From Acidobacteriaceae bacterium (GTDB lineage Bacteria; Acidobacteriota; Terriglobia; Terriglobales; Acidobacteriaceae), in contig DASZBM010000001.1 in assembly GCA_035944135.1 (NCBI GenBank), positions 248,001 through 312,000 on the forward strand: a stretch of DNA of 64,000 nt. Direction: 5' to 3'. Shown in pieces: positions 37,742-48,143 of this stretch (position 1 is its first letter; each line of letters begins with the position of its first letter). The notes under the pieces were generated by a model, which was given only the letters and a program-made list of their open reading frames with translations, was not told the DNA's origin and did not search any database. The translations under genes and the position numbers were made by a program.

Positions 37742-38281
37742 ATGCCAACACTCTTCCCAACTTCCTCTCCCCGCCGCGCGCCTGTCTCGAGCACCGTTCC
37801 ATTCCCACCGCTCCCCAACGACAGCCCTGTAATGGCTCAGCTCGACCGCATCGTTTGCTCCCGCACCTTCAGCCGAGCGCGTCGCAGTCAGCAGTTTCTC
37901 CGCTACATCCTCCTCCACGCCGAATCTCACCCCGGCGAGCCGCTTAAGGAGTACAGCATCGCCCTCGACGTCTTCGATCGCGACTCCTCCTACGATCCGG
38001 CCGTCAACAATACCGTCCGCGTAGAAGCTGGCCGCCTCCGCACCCGTCTGCTCGAGTACTACGCCGGCGAAGGCCAGGACGACCCACTCGTCTTCGAAGT
38101 CCCCAAAGGCTCCTACCGCGTCCGCATCCACCACCGCGACCCGATCGCTACTCCGCCCGAGGTTTCCCCGTCACGGGTGGAGCCTCCCTCCTTTTCACCG
38201 CCGCGGCCGTTCACGAAACCCTGGGCAGTTCCACTCGCGTTCCTCATCGGCGCCTTCGTCGGCTACCGCGCATCGCACTGA
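37742..38281 (+). CDS. Stand-alone regulatory-type domain with C-terminal membrane helix
   Basis: 179 aa from ATG 37742; the frame is open upstream to 37613, but that would overlap the divergent gene's leader. Residues about 30-125 (AQLDRIVCSRTFSRARRSQQFLRYIL, then LKEYSIALDVFDRDSSYDPAVNNTVRVEAGRLRTRLLEYY) match the N-terminal domain common in large acidobacterial TolB/TPR or cyclase-like sensor proteins. Here it is alone, ending in a hydrophobic segment (KPWAVPLAFLIGAFVGYRA). Possibly a truncated or specialised form. Confidence 0.62.
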   Translation: MPTLFPTSSPRRAPVSSTVPFPPLPNDSPVMAQLDRIVCSRTFSRARRSQQFLRYILLHAESHPGEPLKEYSIALDVFDRDSSYDPAVNNTVRVEAGRLRTRLLEYYAGEGQDDPLVFEVPKGSYRVRIHHRDPIATPPEVSPSRVEPPSFSPPRPFTKPWAVPLAFLIGAFVGYRASH

Positions 38282-38381
38282 ACCGTTACCATCGCAGCTT
38301 CCTCACACATCTTTGCCATTCTTTGCGTCTAAGCTCCGTGGTCTACTTCGCATCGAAGGAACAACAGGCCAACCCTCCCTT

Positions 38382-39719
38382 ATGCACCCCTCCTCGAAGA
38401 ATCTCCTCTCCCTCGCAGCAGCTTTCGCGCTGTCCGCCTCCTGCCTTGCCGCGCTTGCTCAGAACAACAGCAACTCCGGCACGATCCGCGTCCTCAACAG
38501 CACGACTCACCAGGCGGTGCTCGACCCCGTCGTTACTGTGAACGGCAAAGTCCTCACCGCCTCAAATGGCGCTTACACTCTTCCCGCCGGCACGCAGAGC
38601 GTCATGGCCCGCGCTCCCGGCTATCGCGCCGTCACGGTCTCCGCCGCTGACATCCAGAACCACCACGACGCCATCGAGCTCCATCCCTTCACCGTTCACG
38701 CGCTCTATCTCTCCGAGTACGGCATCGCCTCGTCTGTCCTTCGCAACTCCGCGTTCGACATCATCAAGCGTGGCGGCGCCAACGCCCTCGTCGTCAACAT
38801 CAAGAGCGACCACGGCCAGCTCGTCTATCCCAGCGCCATCCCGCTCGCAAAACAGATCGGCGCGCGCAACGTCACCACCATCCACTCGCTGTCCGATCTC
38901 GTCAACACTGCGCACGCGCAAAACATCTACATCATCGCCCGCATCGTCACGTTCAAGGACATGCCGCTCGCCACTTCAAAGCCTGAAGACGCCGTCCACC
39001 TCGCAGACGGTTCGCTCTTCCATGACCGCGAAGGACTCCATTGGACCGACCCCTTCAAGCCCGAGGTCCGCGCCTACAACATCGCCATTGCCGTCGAAGC
39101 CGCCAAGGCCGGCTTTGACGAAGTCCAGTTCGACTACGTCCGCTTCCCCGACTCCACCAGCAAGCTCATCGTCAGCGGTCCCACCGACGAAGACCACCGC
39201 ATCGAGGCCATTTCCAGCTTCCTCGGCGATGCCCACGCCGCCCTCGTTCCCTACAACGTCTTCCTCTCGGCAGACATCTTCGGCTACACCTTCTGGAACA
39301 CCAACGACACCGGCATCGGCCAGCAGCTCAATCATCTCGTCGATAAGACCGACTACCTCTGCCCGATGCTCTACCCCTCCGGCTTCGCGCACGGCATTCC
39401 CGGCCACGCCAAGCCCGTCGACAACATCGACGACATCCATAGCACCGTCAAGCTCACGCTCGACCGCGGCATCCAGCGCACCGACGTGAACCCGCTCAAG
39501 CTCCGGCCCTGGCTGCAGGCCTTCCGCGATTACGCCTTCGGTGGCGTGGTCTTCGGGCCCGACCAGGTCGCCACCCAGATCTCCGCCGCCAACGCCGACC
39601 ACACCGACGGCTGGTCGCTCTGGAATCCGCGCAACGTCTACAGCGGCATCGGTCTCATCCGCGACGCGAACGCAAGCAAAGACGCCGCACTCCCCGTCGC
39701 CGAACACGCGTCAAAGTAA
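38382..39719 (+). CDS. DUF4015 putative glycoside hydrolase, secreted
   Basis: 445 aa from ATG 38382 with signal peptide (LLSLAAAFALSASCLAALAQ). A carboxypeptidase-regulatory-like beta domain (about 30-105; STTHQAVLDPVVTVNGKV) precedes a TIM-barrel domain of the DUF4015 type: LYLSEYGIASSVLRNSAFD, NALVVNIKSDHGQLVYPS, FDEVQFDYVRFPD (a likely acidic active-site strand), and DYLCPMLYPSGFAHGIPG. Acts outside the cytoplasm; substrate unknown. Confidence 0.85.
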   Translation: MHPSSKNLLSLAAAFALSASCLAALAQNNSNSGTIRVLNSTTHQAVLDPVVTVNGKVLTASNGAYTLPAGTQSVMARAPGYRAVTVSAADIQNHHDAIELHPFTVHALYLSEYGIASSVLRNSAFDIIKRGGANALVVNIKSDHGQLVYPSAIPLAKQIGARNVTTIHSLSDLVNTAHAQNIYIIARIVTFKDMPLATSKPEDAVHLADGSLFHDREGLHWTDPFKPEVRAYNIAIAVEAAKAGFDEVQFDYVRFPDSTSKLIVSGPTDEDHRIEAISSFLGDAHAALVPYNVFLSADIFGYTFWNTNDTGIGQQLNHLVDKTDYLCPMLYPSGFAHGIPGHAKPVDNIDDIHSTVKLTLDRGIQRTDVNPLKLRPWLQAFRDYAFGGVVFGPDQVATQISAANADHTDGWSLWNPRNVYSGIGLIRDANASKDAALPVAEHASK

Positions 39720-39737
39720 CGCATCCACCAGGCTCCG

Positions 39738-41522
39738 TTAGCGCGCCGTTGCTGCACCGCTGGCATCGGCGAGGCTCGCATTCTGCGGCATCTGTGTCTT
39801 GATCCACCGCTCCACGCGCTCCTGCAGCAGGTCCAGCGGCATCGCTCCGCCGTTCAGAATCTCATCGTGAAATGCCTTGATGTCGAACTGCGTTCCCAAC
39901 TGCGCCTTCGCTTCGCTGCGCAGCTTCAGAATCGTCAGCTGGCCCATCTTATAAGCCAGCGCCTGCCCCGGCCACGCGATGTACCGGTCCGTCTCGGTCT
40001 GCGCCAGCGCATCGTTCACATCATTCGCGTGCATGTAGTCGATCACCTGTTGACGCGTCCATCCCTGATCATGAATCCCCGTGTCGACCACCAGCCGCAC
40101 CGCGCGAAACAGCTCCGAGTTCAGTCGCCCGTAATCCGACACCGGATCCTGGTAAAACCCGACCTCCTTGCCCAACTGCTCCGCATACAGCGCCCATCCC
40201 TCCGTGTACGCCGAGTACCCTCCACGCAACCGGAACTTCGGCAGCCCCTTCAGTTGCTGAGCCACGCTGATCTGCATGTGATGTCCGGGCACACCCTCGT
40301 GATACGCCACTGCCTCGTCCAGCACTAGTGTCCGGCTCGTCGGATCAGCCACCGCCACAACAACGCGTCCCGCGCGCTTGCCGTCCGGCGTCCCGGCAAC
40401 ATAGTGCGTCGACTCCGCCTTCGCAAACCCCGGAATCGGCTCGACCGTCACCAGCGACTTCGGCAGCAGCCCGAACAGCTCCGGCAGCTTCGGCTCCATC
40501 TGGTGGATGTACTTCGCAAAATCATCCACAATCTGCTGCTCGCTCGTCGGCCTCCACTTCGGGTCGCTGTTGATTGCCACCCGCCAACTCGCCAGGTCCT
40601 TATAGCCCTGCTTCTGCGCGAGATCCGTCATCTCCGCCGTAATCCGCTTCACCTCATCCAGTCCGAGCTGATGAACCTCCGCCGGCGTGATTTCTACCGT
40701 CGTCATCATCTTCACGGCCTCGGCGTAGCGCCTCTTTCCGTCCGGCAGGCTCTCAATCGAAAGCTGGTCACGTCCCTTCGGCGCATAGTCGTCGCGCAGA
40801 AACGCTGCAAACTTTCGATAAGCCGGCAGCACATCCACATTCGCCGCCTTCGTCATCTCTGCCGTGAGCCTTTGCTTGTCCGCGTCAGAGAAGCTGGCCG
40901 GAAACTTCTTCAGTGGCAGAAGAAACGGATCCGCCGCCACGATCCCATCACACTGCGCCGGCAGCAGCGAGAGAACCAGCTTCGGCGGCATCAGGCCATC
41001 CTTCTCGCCCTGCCGCAAAACCTCCGTCGTCTGCTCCAGCGCCTGCGGAATCTGGTGCAGCCTCGCAATGTAGTCCTCATAGTGCTGCACCGAATCCAGT
41101 GGCACGCTCAGCGGCAGGTCTGCCAGCGACGTTTGAATTCCGTTCTGCTGGTTGATCGGCATCTCATAGTTCTTCAGGCTGTAGTTCACGTCGGCCTGCT
41201 TCAGTTGCCGGTCCATCAGCTCATGGCTCAGCAGATCCTGCTCGCTCATCCCGTCGGTCGAAATCGTCTCCAGCCGCGCCAGGAACACATCCTGCTCCGC
41301 ATGCTCGTCCGCAATCGCCTTCAGCGAGTGCTGCGACAGCAGGTTGTTGTACCGGTAATCACCCAGCGAAGTCGCCCGCTCCGGCGAGGTCTTCAGCCCC
41401 CACTGGTAGTACTCCTCAAACAACCCATTCTGCTGCGCCACACGATCCGCCACCGGAGCAGCCTGTCCCAGAACAACCGGGCACACCAGTGCCAGGCAGC
41501 AACCGAACAAGAGATTTCGCAT
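39738..41522 (-). CDS. DUF885 family secreted putative peptidase
   Basis: 594 aa from ATG 41522 (a longer frame starts at TTG 41573 but the signal peptide MRNLLFGCCLALVCPVVLGQ begins here). Key motif HEGVPGHHMQ near residue 410, with an HExxxxH-like zinc site, and YTEGWALYAEQLGKEVGFY downstream, both diagnostic. C-terminal WPGQALAYKMGQLTILKLR and FHDEILNGGAMPLDLLQERV. Metal-dependent peptidase-like; substrate unknown. A decayed second member lies at 58162-58676. Confidence 0.9.
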   Translation of the reverse strand: MRNLLFGCCLALVCPVVLGQAAPVADRVAQQNGLFEEYYQWGLKTSPERATSLGDYRYNNLLSQHSLKAIADEHAEQDVFLARLETISTDGMSEQDLLSHELMDRQLKQADVNYSLKNYEMPINQQNGIQTSLADLPLSVPLDSVQHYEDYIARLHQIPQALEQTTEVLRQGEKDGLMPPKLVLSLLPAQCDGIVAADPFLLPLKKFPASFSDADKQRLTAEMTKAANVDVLPAYRKFAAFLRDDYAPKGRDQLSIESLPDGKRRYAEAVKMMTTVEITPAEVHQLGLDEVKRITAEMTDLAQKQGYKDLASWRVAINSDPKWRPTSEQQIVDDFAKYIHQMEPKLPELFGLLPKSLVTVEPIPGFAKAESTHYVAGTPDGKRAGRVVVAVADPTSRTLVLDEAVAYHEGVPGHHMQISVAQQLKGLPKFRLRGGYSAYTEGWALYAEQLGKEVGFYQDPVSDYGRLNSELFRAVRLVVDTGIHDQGWTRQQVIDYMHANDVNDALAQTETDRYIAWPGQALAYKMGQLTILKLRSEAKAQLGTQFDIKAFHDEILNGGAMPLDLLQERVERWIKTQMPQNASLADASGAATAR

Positions 41523-41606
41523 ACGCGAAAGCCTAGCAGCCCGTCCCTCTGCCCACCCAGAAAATTTCGTCAATTACCCCGAGCGCTGTCTTGCAAACCC
41601 CTGAAA

Positions 41607-43349
<1,743 letters not shown>

Positions 43350-43369
43350 GCGCACCTCGCACCCAAAGC

Positions 43370-43395
43370 AAAAGGCCCGCCGAAGCGGGCCTTTT
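43370..43395. terminator. Bidirectional terminator between GT2 and beta-barrel genes
   Basis: Perfect stem AAAAGGCCCGC / GCGGGCCTTTT with loop CGAA. T-rich on both strands, between two convergent genes. Confidence 0.9.
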
Positions 43396-43412
43396 CACTC
43401 ACTGCAAACCGA

Positions 43413-44420
43413 CTAGAACCGCAGTCCGAACTTCACCGGAATATACGGCGTCCGCTGGCTGTTCTCTGGGAACAGGTTATTTCCAGTGTAGGTCGACTCA
43501 TTCGCCGTCGTCAGACCCGGCTTGTACTGGTTCAGCATGTACGCATACCGAACTTCGGCGAAGAACCGCTCATTCGCAAACCGCGAAATCTTGTACGTCA
43601 ACCCAAACCCCGCGTCGAACCCGGCAGCATTCGACGTGTAGTGATCGATGTTCGCATTCGCGTAATACCCTTCGCAGAACCCGTAGATCGGATCGCAGTA
43701 TTCCTGCTGCTCAGGCAGCGTGAAGTTCGACACCTTGTGGTAGTAACCAACGCCACCGGTGACATACGCTCCCCAGCCTTCGCCCGCCTTCAGATTCACG
43801 ATCGGCTGCAGCGAAATCGACCACACGTGAACATTCCCGCCGAATCCATTCGTATTCGTCGGATCGCCGTAAAGCGCCGCGTAGTTGTCGACCGTCGCAC
43901 CCGTCATGCCGAAGTGGTCGTAGTCAAACTCCAGGTTCACGCCGACCATCTTGTTGAACATCCGGCCACCGCCGCCGCCAAATCCGTAGCCCGTGGTCGC
44001 ATAGTTGAACTGCGTGCCAACCGGCATCCCGAACCCGCCGCCAACATAAAAGTCCCACTTCGGTGAGCCATCTGCGTTCGTATTGCCGCCCCGATACTTC
44101 GGCCGCCCATACCGCTGCCGGCCGCCGCCGTACTGCATCGCATCCAGGAAATGAAACGCCGGCACCGTGTTCGACGCCAACTGCGTCGATGCGCCGTCGA
44201 TACCGCTCGTCTCCGCGCTGCTGCTCGAGTACAGCTCGTCGCCGGCATCCGCCGGCGCCGGCTGAAAGATCGGCTCCTGCGCTGAAACACTCTGGACTGA
44301 AGATGTTCCGCTCGTCGGCGCCGTTTGCGCGTGCAGCAAAAAGCCTCCGGTCGTCATCAGTGCCACCGTGGCCAATGCTCGGCCGCTAAACGAGATCCAT
44401 CGAAACTGCGTCGTCAACAT
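43413..44420 (-). CDS. Outer-membrane beta-barrel protein
   Basis: 335 aa with signal segment (residues about 14-32, ending FLLHAQ) and GAGAGG before the ATG. A low-complexity linker (33-110) precedes alternating strands rich in Gly, Tyr and Phe (WDFYVGGGFGMPVGTQFNY; GWGAYVTGGVGYYHKV; RFFAEVRYAYMLNQY). It ends in KFGLRF, a typical C-terminal aromatic signal for BAM. Closest in style to OmpA/OprF-like small barrels; ligand unknown. Confidence 0.85.
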   Translation of the reverse strand: MLTTQFRWISFSGRALATVALMTTGGFLLHAQTAPTSGTSSVQSVSAQEPIFQPAPADAGDELYSSSSAETSGIDGASTQLASNTVPAFHFLDAMQYGGGRQRYGRPKYRGGNTNADGSPKWDFYVGGGFGMPVGTQFNYATTGYGFGGGGGRMFNKMVGVNLEFDYDHFGMTGATVDNYAALYGDPTNTNGFGGNVHVWSISLQPIVNLKAGEGWGAYVTGGVGYYHKVSNFTLPEQQEYCDPIYGFCEGYYANANIDHYTSNAAGFDAGFGLTYKISRFANERFFAEVRYAYMLNQYKPGLTTANESTYTGNNLFPENSQRTPYIPVKFGLRF

Positions 44421-44610
44421 ACCTCTCTACTCCTTCGACTTGGGGGAACCATCCTCTTTCAACACGGTATCAGTACACATGTTGTGAGGTGTCCCCCGAC
44501 AACTTCCTATTTACATCGTAGGACGGGAAAACAAGCGTGCTGGATGCAGTCTTCCGAATTTCCGTTCAGCCCCAGGCGAAGTTCCGTGCGCCAGCCGACT
44601 CTCAGCCGCA

Positions 44611-44649
44611 TCTACCCTCTACCCTCTATCGCCCATCCTCTACCCTCTA
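44611..44649. repeat. Pyrimidine-rich TCTAYCCTCT repeat (family D, copy 2)
   Basis: TCTACCCTCTACCCTCTATCGCCCATCCTCTACCCTCTAA ends 3 bases before the yggS ATG, so it occupies the place of its ribosome binding site. Confidence 0.65.
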
Positions 44650-44652
44650 AGA

Positions 44653-45438
44653 ATGTCCATCCCCGCCAACCTCGAGCGCATCCACAACGAGATCGCCGAC
44701 GCCTGCGCCCGCGCCCACCGCGATCCCTCAACCGTCGCCCTCATGGCCGTCAGCAAAATGCACCCCGCCGACGCCATCCTCGAAGCCCACGCCGCCGGCC
44801 AGCGCCTCTTCGGCGAAAACCGCGTCCAGGAGTGGCAATCCAAACTCCCCACGTTGTCATCCGCTTCCCAATTCCGCACATCCGCCGTGGCGAACCTTGG
44901 CGCACCCTCCGCGCCCTTTGCGTCAGAGCTCTCCTCAATCCAACCGATCGGCCTCGAAGTGCACCTCATCGGCCCGCTCCAGAACAACAAAACCAACAAA
45001 GCCGCCGAAATCTTCCATGCCGTCGACACCATCGACTCCTTCAAGACCGCCGAGCGCCTCAACCGCGCCGCGGCCACCCTCCACAAAACCCTCCCCGTCC
45101 TCATCGAGGTCAAACTCTCCCCGGAAGAGACCAAGCACGGTCTCGCCCCCGAAGAACTCCCCACCCTCCTCGACCAACTCGCGCCGCTTAACAATCTCCA
45201 CGTCCGCGGTCTCATGACCGTCCCACCCTGGTGCACCCCGGAGGACGCCGAAACCGCCCGCCCCTACTTTCAGCACCTCCGCCGCCTCCGCGACCAGATC
45301 CAGCCCACCCATCCCACCCTCACCGAGCTCTCCATGGGCATGACCAACGACTTCCGCATCGCCATCGAAGAAGGCTCAACCACCGTCCGCATCGGCACCG
45401 CCATCTTCGGCAAGCGCACCCTCCCGGCATCGATATAA
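44653..45438 (+). CDS. yggS: PLP homeostasis protein (YggS/PLPBP), with repeat insertion
   Basis: Pyridoxal-phosphate-binding homeostasis protein, alanine-racemase-like barrel. PLP lysine in LMAVSKMHP (Lys about 35). LFGENRVQEWQSKL follows, then HLIGPLQNNKTNKA, IEVKLSPEETKHGL, HVRGLMTVPPW and ELSMGMTNDFRIAIEEGSTTVRIGTAIFG. At 261 aa it is some 30 longer than usual. The excess lies between EWQSKL and EVHLIGPL, where dispersed repeat family C is inserted in frame (residues about 78-94). Confidence 0.93.
   Translation: MSIPANLERIHNEIADACARAHRDPSTVALMAVSKMHPADAILEAHAAGQRLFGENRVQEWQSKLPTLSSASQFRTSAVANLGAPSAPFASELSSIQPIGLEVHLIGPLQNNKTNKAAEIFHAVDTIDSFKTAERLNRAAATLHKTLPVLIEVKLSPEETKHGLAPEELPTLLDQLAPLNNLHVRGLMTVPPWCTPEDAETARPYFQHLRRLRDQIQPTHPTLTELSMGMTNDFRIAIEEGSTTVRIGTAIFGKRTLPASI
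44884..44934. repeat. Dispersed repeat family C, copy 2, inside yggS
   Basis: GCCGTGGCGAACCTTGGCGC, then CCTCCGCGCCCTTTGCGTCAGAGCTCTCC, matching 11641-11690 throughout. It is in frame. Confidence 0.72.
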
Positions 45439-45508
45439 TCGCCGCAGTCCCACTGGTACCACAGAACGTAGCGCAGAAGCTGAAGAGTTCTATCTCTGCA
45501 TCGGCCCT

Positions 45509-45922
45509 ATGACTGATCCCCAATCCCGCTGGGTCCATCGCGTCGCCAGGCGCGTCTTCGATCTCGACCGCCGCGCCGCGGAATCCGACCTGCGCCGCCT
45601 TCGCCGCGACGTCATGCATCAGTACAGTTTTCTCTTCAAGGAACACGGCGGCCGCATCATGCCGCAACTCTCCCAGGGAGTGCCCAACCTAGATTGGGCC
45701 ACCCTCGTCGTCGAAGTCAACCGCATCTATCTGCGCGCCTCCGACGACGGCGGACGCACCGAGTGGCACGTCTCCCTCAACCACATTCTCGGCCCGTGGT
45801 ATCGCCTCGACCAAATCCTCAAAAAAATCTCCCGCTCCACCAACCAGCCCTGCAACTCCGACCACGACGCGCTCCGCTACCATCTCCCCGAGATCGAGCG
45901 AGTCTTGCGAACAGGCGCCTGA
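45509..45922 (+). CDS. Hypothetical protein between yggS and yggU
   Basis: 137 aa, basic, with no signal peptide or membrane helix. N-terminal helices are rich in Arg (RVARRVFDLDRRAAESDLRRLRRD); a later segment (WATLVVEVNRIYLRASDDGG, then EWHVSLNHILGPWYRLDQILKKI) looks like a small mixed fold. Unknown family. Same strand as yggS, 70 bases downstream. Confidence 0.6.
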   Translation: MTDPQSRWVHRVARRVFDLDRRAAESDLRRLRRDVMHQYSFLFKEHGGRIMPQLSQGVPNLDWATLVVEVNRIYLRASDDGGRTEWHVSLNHILGPWYRLDQILKKISRSTNQPCNSDHDALRYHLPEIERVLRTGA

Positions 45923-45941
45923 CTCTCGCCCGACAACAAAT

Positions 45942-46002
45942 CCGGGTGGCCCATCCTTTCGCGAAGCGAAAGGGTGGGGTATCGCGCGTTAAGACGCGCG
46001 AG
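45942..46002. repeat. Palindromic repeat family A, copy 6
   Basis: CCGGGTGGCCCATCCTTTCGC, GCGAAAGGGTGGGGT, then the second stem TCGCGCGTTAAGACGCGCGA, identical to that in copy 2. Intergenic, before yggU. Confidence 0.85.
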
Positions 46003-46038
46003 AAAAGCGCTGTACGATGTCCATCGGCTACACGCGAA

Positions 46039-46329
46039 ATGATCCGCCCCATACCCAACGGCTGCACCCTCAACGTCCGCGTCCACCCCGGCGCCAAACA
46101 AAACGCCATCACTGGCACGCACGCCGATGCCCTCAAGATCTCACTGACCACCCCGCCCAGGGACGGTCGCGCCAACGCCGCGCTCATTGCCTTCCTCGCC
46201 GAGCGCCTCAACATCCCGCGCGCGAGCATCGAGCTGATCTCCGGCCATACCAGCCGCACCAAAACTCTCCGCCTCACCGGCATCACCGCCGCCGAAGCCG
46301 AGTCACGCCTGCTCAGCGAATTGGCCTAG
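46039..46329 (+). CDS. DUF167 / YggU family protein
   Basis: 96 aa, start at ATG 46039. Reads as the whole UPF0235 domain: LNVRVHPGAKQNAITGTHAD, then LKISLTTPPRDGRANAALIAFLAERL and IELISGHTSRTKTLRL. Function unknown for this family; in E. coli yggU lies in the same cluster as yggS, and here too the two are close. Confidence 0.88.
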   Translation: MIRPIPNGCTLNVRVHPGAKQNAITGTHADALKISLTTPPRDGRANAALIAFLAERLNIPRASIELISGHTSRTKTLRLTGITAAEAESRLLSELA

Positions 46330-46358
46330 AAAACAGGCATCCTCTTAAGCTCTAGGTA

Positions 46359-46434
46359 CCCCGACGCTTTAGCGTCGGGTCTCTTCGCGGCTGCAATAGA
46401 AAAGGGGCTGGTAGCTCAGGGCTTTAGCCCTGGG
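46359..46434. repeat. GCTTTAGC palindromic repeats (family E, copies 1-2)
   Basis: CCCGACGCTTTAGCGTCGGG at about 46360-46379 and CAGGGCTTTAGCCCTG at about 46417-46432, each followed by GGTCTC or GTCTC(T/C). They fill much of the gap between yggU and the 67-aa gene. Confidence 0.75.
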
Positions 46435-46521
46435 TCTCCTGGGGTATGCCTTATGACGATGCGGAAGAGAACCTTCCGATTCGTCGCGTGCTTCCGCACT
46501 TACGACTAACCACCTGCCTCT

Positions 46522-46725
46522 TCACCGCTTCCACACCACCGCAATCCCCGCCAGCACCGCCGCCAACCCACCGCCAAACAACCCCGCCATCCACGACACC
46601 AGCCGCACCTCGGCAAACGGCGCACCGGGCTTCGCCAGCTCATGCACCATCACCACATGCGACGCCGCATACCCAACGACGGCGAAAACCGCCAGCACCA
46701 CCGCTGCTCGCCACACCACGCCCAT
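46522..46725 (-). CDS. Small two-helix membrane protein
   Basis: 67 aa; helices at about residues 5-25 (WRAAVVLAVFAVVGYAASH) and 44-64 (WMAGLFGGGLAAVLAGIAVVW). AGAAGG is 4 bases before the ATG. No family recognised. It lies downstream of the GH28 gene on the opposite side of the family E repeats. Confidence 0.6.
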   Translation of the reverse strand: MGVVWRAAVVLAVFAVVGYAASHVVMVHELAKPGAPFAEVRLVSWMAGLFGGGLAAVLAGIAVVWKR

Positions 46726-46777
46726 GCTGCCTTCTCGATCCGCGGCTTATGCCCCGACTAACCACTAGCTACTTGCC

Positions 46778-48046
46778 TTACTTGCCCGTCACCTTCGCGC
46801 TCGGAGCCACCTCGATCGCCTGCCCCTCCGCCGCCTTCACCGTCACGTGATCGAACGTCACATTCGCATACGCAATCCGCATCCCGGTCTGCGCCTCGAG
46901 ATCGACATTCTTCAGCACAATATCCTTCACCGGAGCCTCCGGCAGCCCCACAATCACTCCCGCCATCTTGGACCCCGTCGCCTTCACGTCCTCAATCACA
47001 ATGTTGTGAAACATGGGCGTCAGCCTCGTCACCGGAGCCGCCGCAACATCACCTTCCGGGAACACCTTGGGGTAGTACTCGCTCACCAGAATCGCCGTCT
47101 TCACATCCACCATGTCGATGTCCTTGAAGCTGATGTTCGACACATCCGCTCCACGGTCACGGTTCGCCTTGATTCGAATCCCCTGGTCCGTTCCCTTGAA
47201 GTGAATCCGCTCGGCGTGAATATTCTGCGCGCCGCCCGCAATCTCGCTCCCAATCGACAGCCCGTGCCCGTTTTCAAACGTGCAGTCCGTAATCAGGATG
47301 TTCTTCGAAGGCGCATCCGGTCCCGGCGAATTGATCGCGCCCGATTTGATCGCAATATTGTCATCGCCCACACTCGAAAACACATGATCGATCACAATAT
47401 TCGAGCTCGAAAACGGATCGATCGCATCCGTATTGGGCGACTTCGGCGCCAGAATCCTGATGTTCCGAAACGTCAGGTCATCCGCGTAGTACGGCACAAT
47501 CTGCCAGAACCCGGAGTTCTGCACCGTGATGTCTTCCATGTGCACGTGCTTCGAGTGGTCGAACACAATCCCCATCGGCCGCGGATGATCGTTGCCCAGC
47601 ACCCCGGAATCCTTCACGCCGCGCACATACTCCCACCAGATGTGCCCGTTGCCATCAATCGTTCCGCCGCCCGTTATCGTCACATTCTCCGCGTTCGGTG
47701 CGCTCACAAACGCCTGCACTGTTGGCTTCCGCGCAAACGTCGCCTTTGGGAAGTCCTCGCGGTCCGGCGACCCCAGCAGCGTCGCGCCCTTCTCCACATC
47801 CAGCGTGATGTTCGACTTCAGCACGATCGGCCCGCTCACAAACGTGCCTCCGCTCAGCTTCACCGTTCCGCCGCCATCCGCGCACGCATCGATCGCCTTC
47901 TGGATCGCCGCCGTATTCTTCGTCGTGCCGTCTCCCTTCGCTCCATACGCACGCACATCGCACACCTTCGCGCTATGGGGAGTTTGGGCCGCCGCCACTC
48001 CCGCCAAGCCCACGCCCACCGCACACACCGCAGCCAAAAACCGCAT
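46778..48046 (-). CDS. Glycoside hydrolase family 28 (polygalacturonase-like)
   Basis: Secreted pectinase hydrolysing galacturonan, 422 aa. Signal peptide (residues 1-20, ending GVAAAQ). Pectate-lyase-like beta-helix with the four GH28 motifs: NTDAID (Asn205-Asp207), GDDNIAIKSG (catalytic Asp228, Asp229), GHGLSIGSE (His261) and RIKANRDRG (Arg291, Lys293). All catalytic residues are kept. Confidence 0.95.
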   Translation of the reverse strand: MRFLAAVCAVGVGLAGVAAAQTPHSAKVCDVRAYGAKGDGTTKNTAAIQKAIDACADGGGTVKLSGGTFVSGPIVLKSNITLDVEKGATLLGSPDREDFPKATFARKPTVQAFVSAPNAENVTITGGGTIDGNGHIWWEYVRGVKDSGVLGNDHPRPMGIVFDHSKHVHMEDITVQNSGFWQIVPYYADDLTFRNIRILAPKSPNTDAIDPFSSSNIVIDHVFSSVGDDNIAIKSGAINSPGPDAPSKNILITDCTFENGHGLSIGSEIAGGAQNIHAERIHFKGTDQGIRIKANRDRGADVSNISFKDIDMVDVKTAILVSEYYPKVFPEGDVAAAPVTRLTPMFHNIVIEDVKATGSKMAGVIVGLPEAPVKDIVLKNVDLEAQTGMRIAYANVTFDHVTVKAAEGQAIEVAPSAKVTGK

Positions 48047-48143
48047 TGCTCGCCTCCAAAAAACCTGTCTGACAGCCCCAGAAAGAATACACGACCAGCG
48101 AACGGGCTGGTTCTATGGCGATTCGGAAGGGCACGGCTCGTAG

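Noticed and set aside
38312-38345. Third copy of repeat family C (TTTGCGTCTAAGCTCCGTGG)
   Set aside because: Only about 15 bases agree with the other two copies; too little to claim.
40404-41606. Upstream extension of the GT2 glycosyltransferase frame
   Set aside because: It runs antisense through DUF885 and is Arg/Leu/His-rich; real GT2 sequence starts after ATG 41607.
46404-46445. tRNA-like start (GGGGCTGGTAGCTCAG)
   Set aside because: It looks like a tRNA D-arm by chance, but no anticodon or T-arm follows, and the GGGCTTTAGCCC part is a dispersed repeat.
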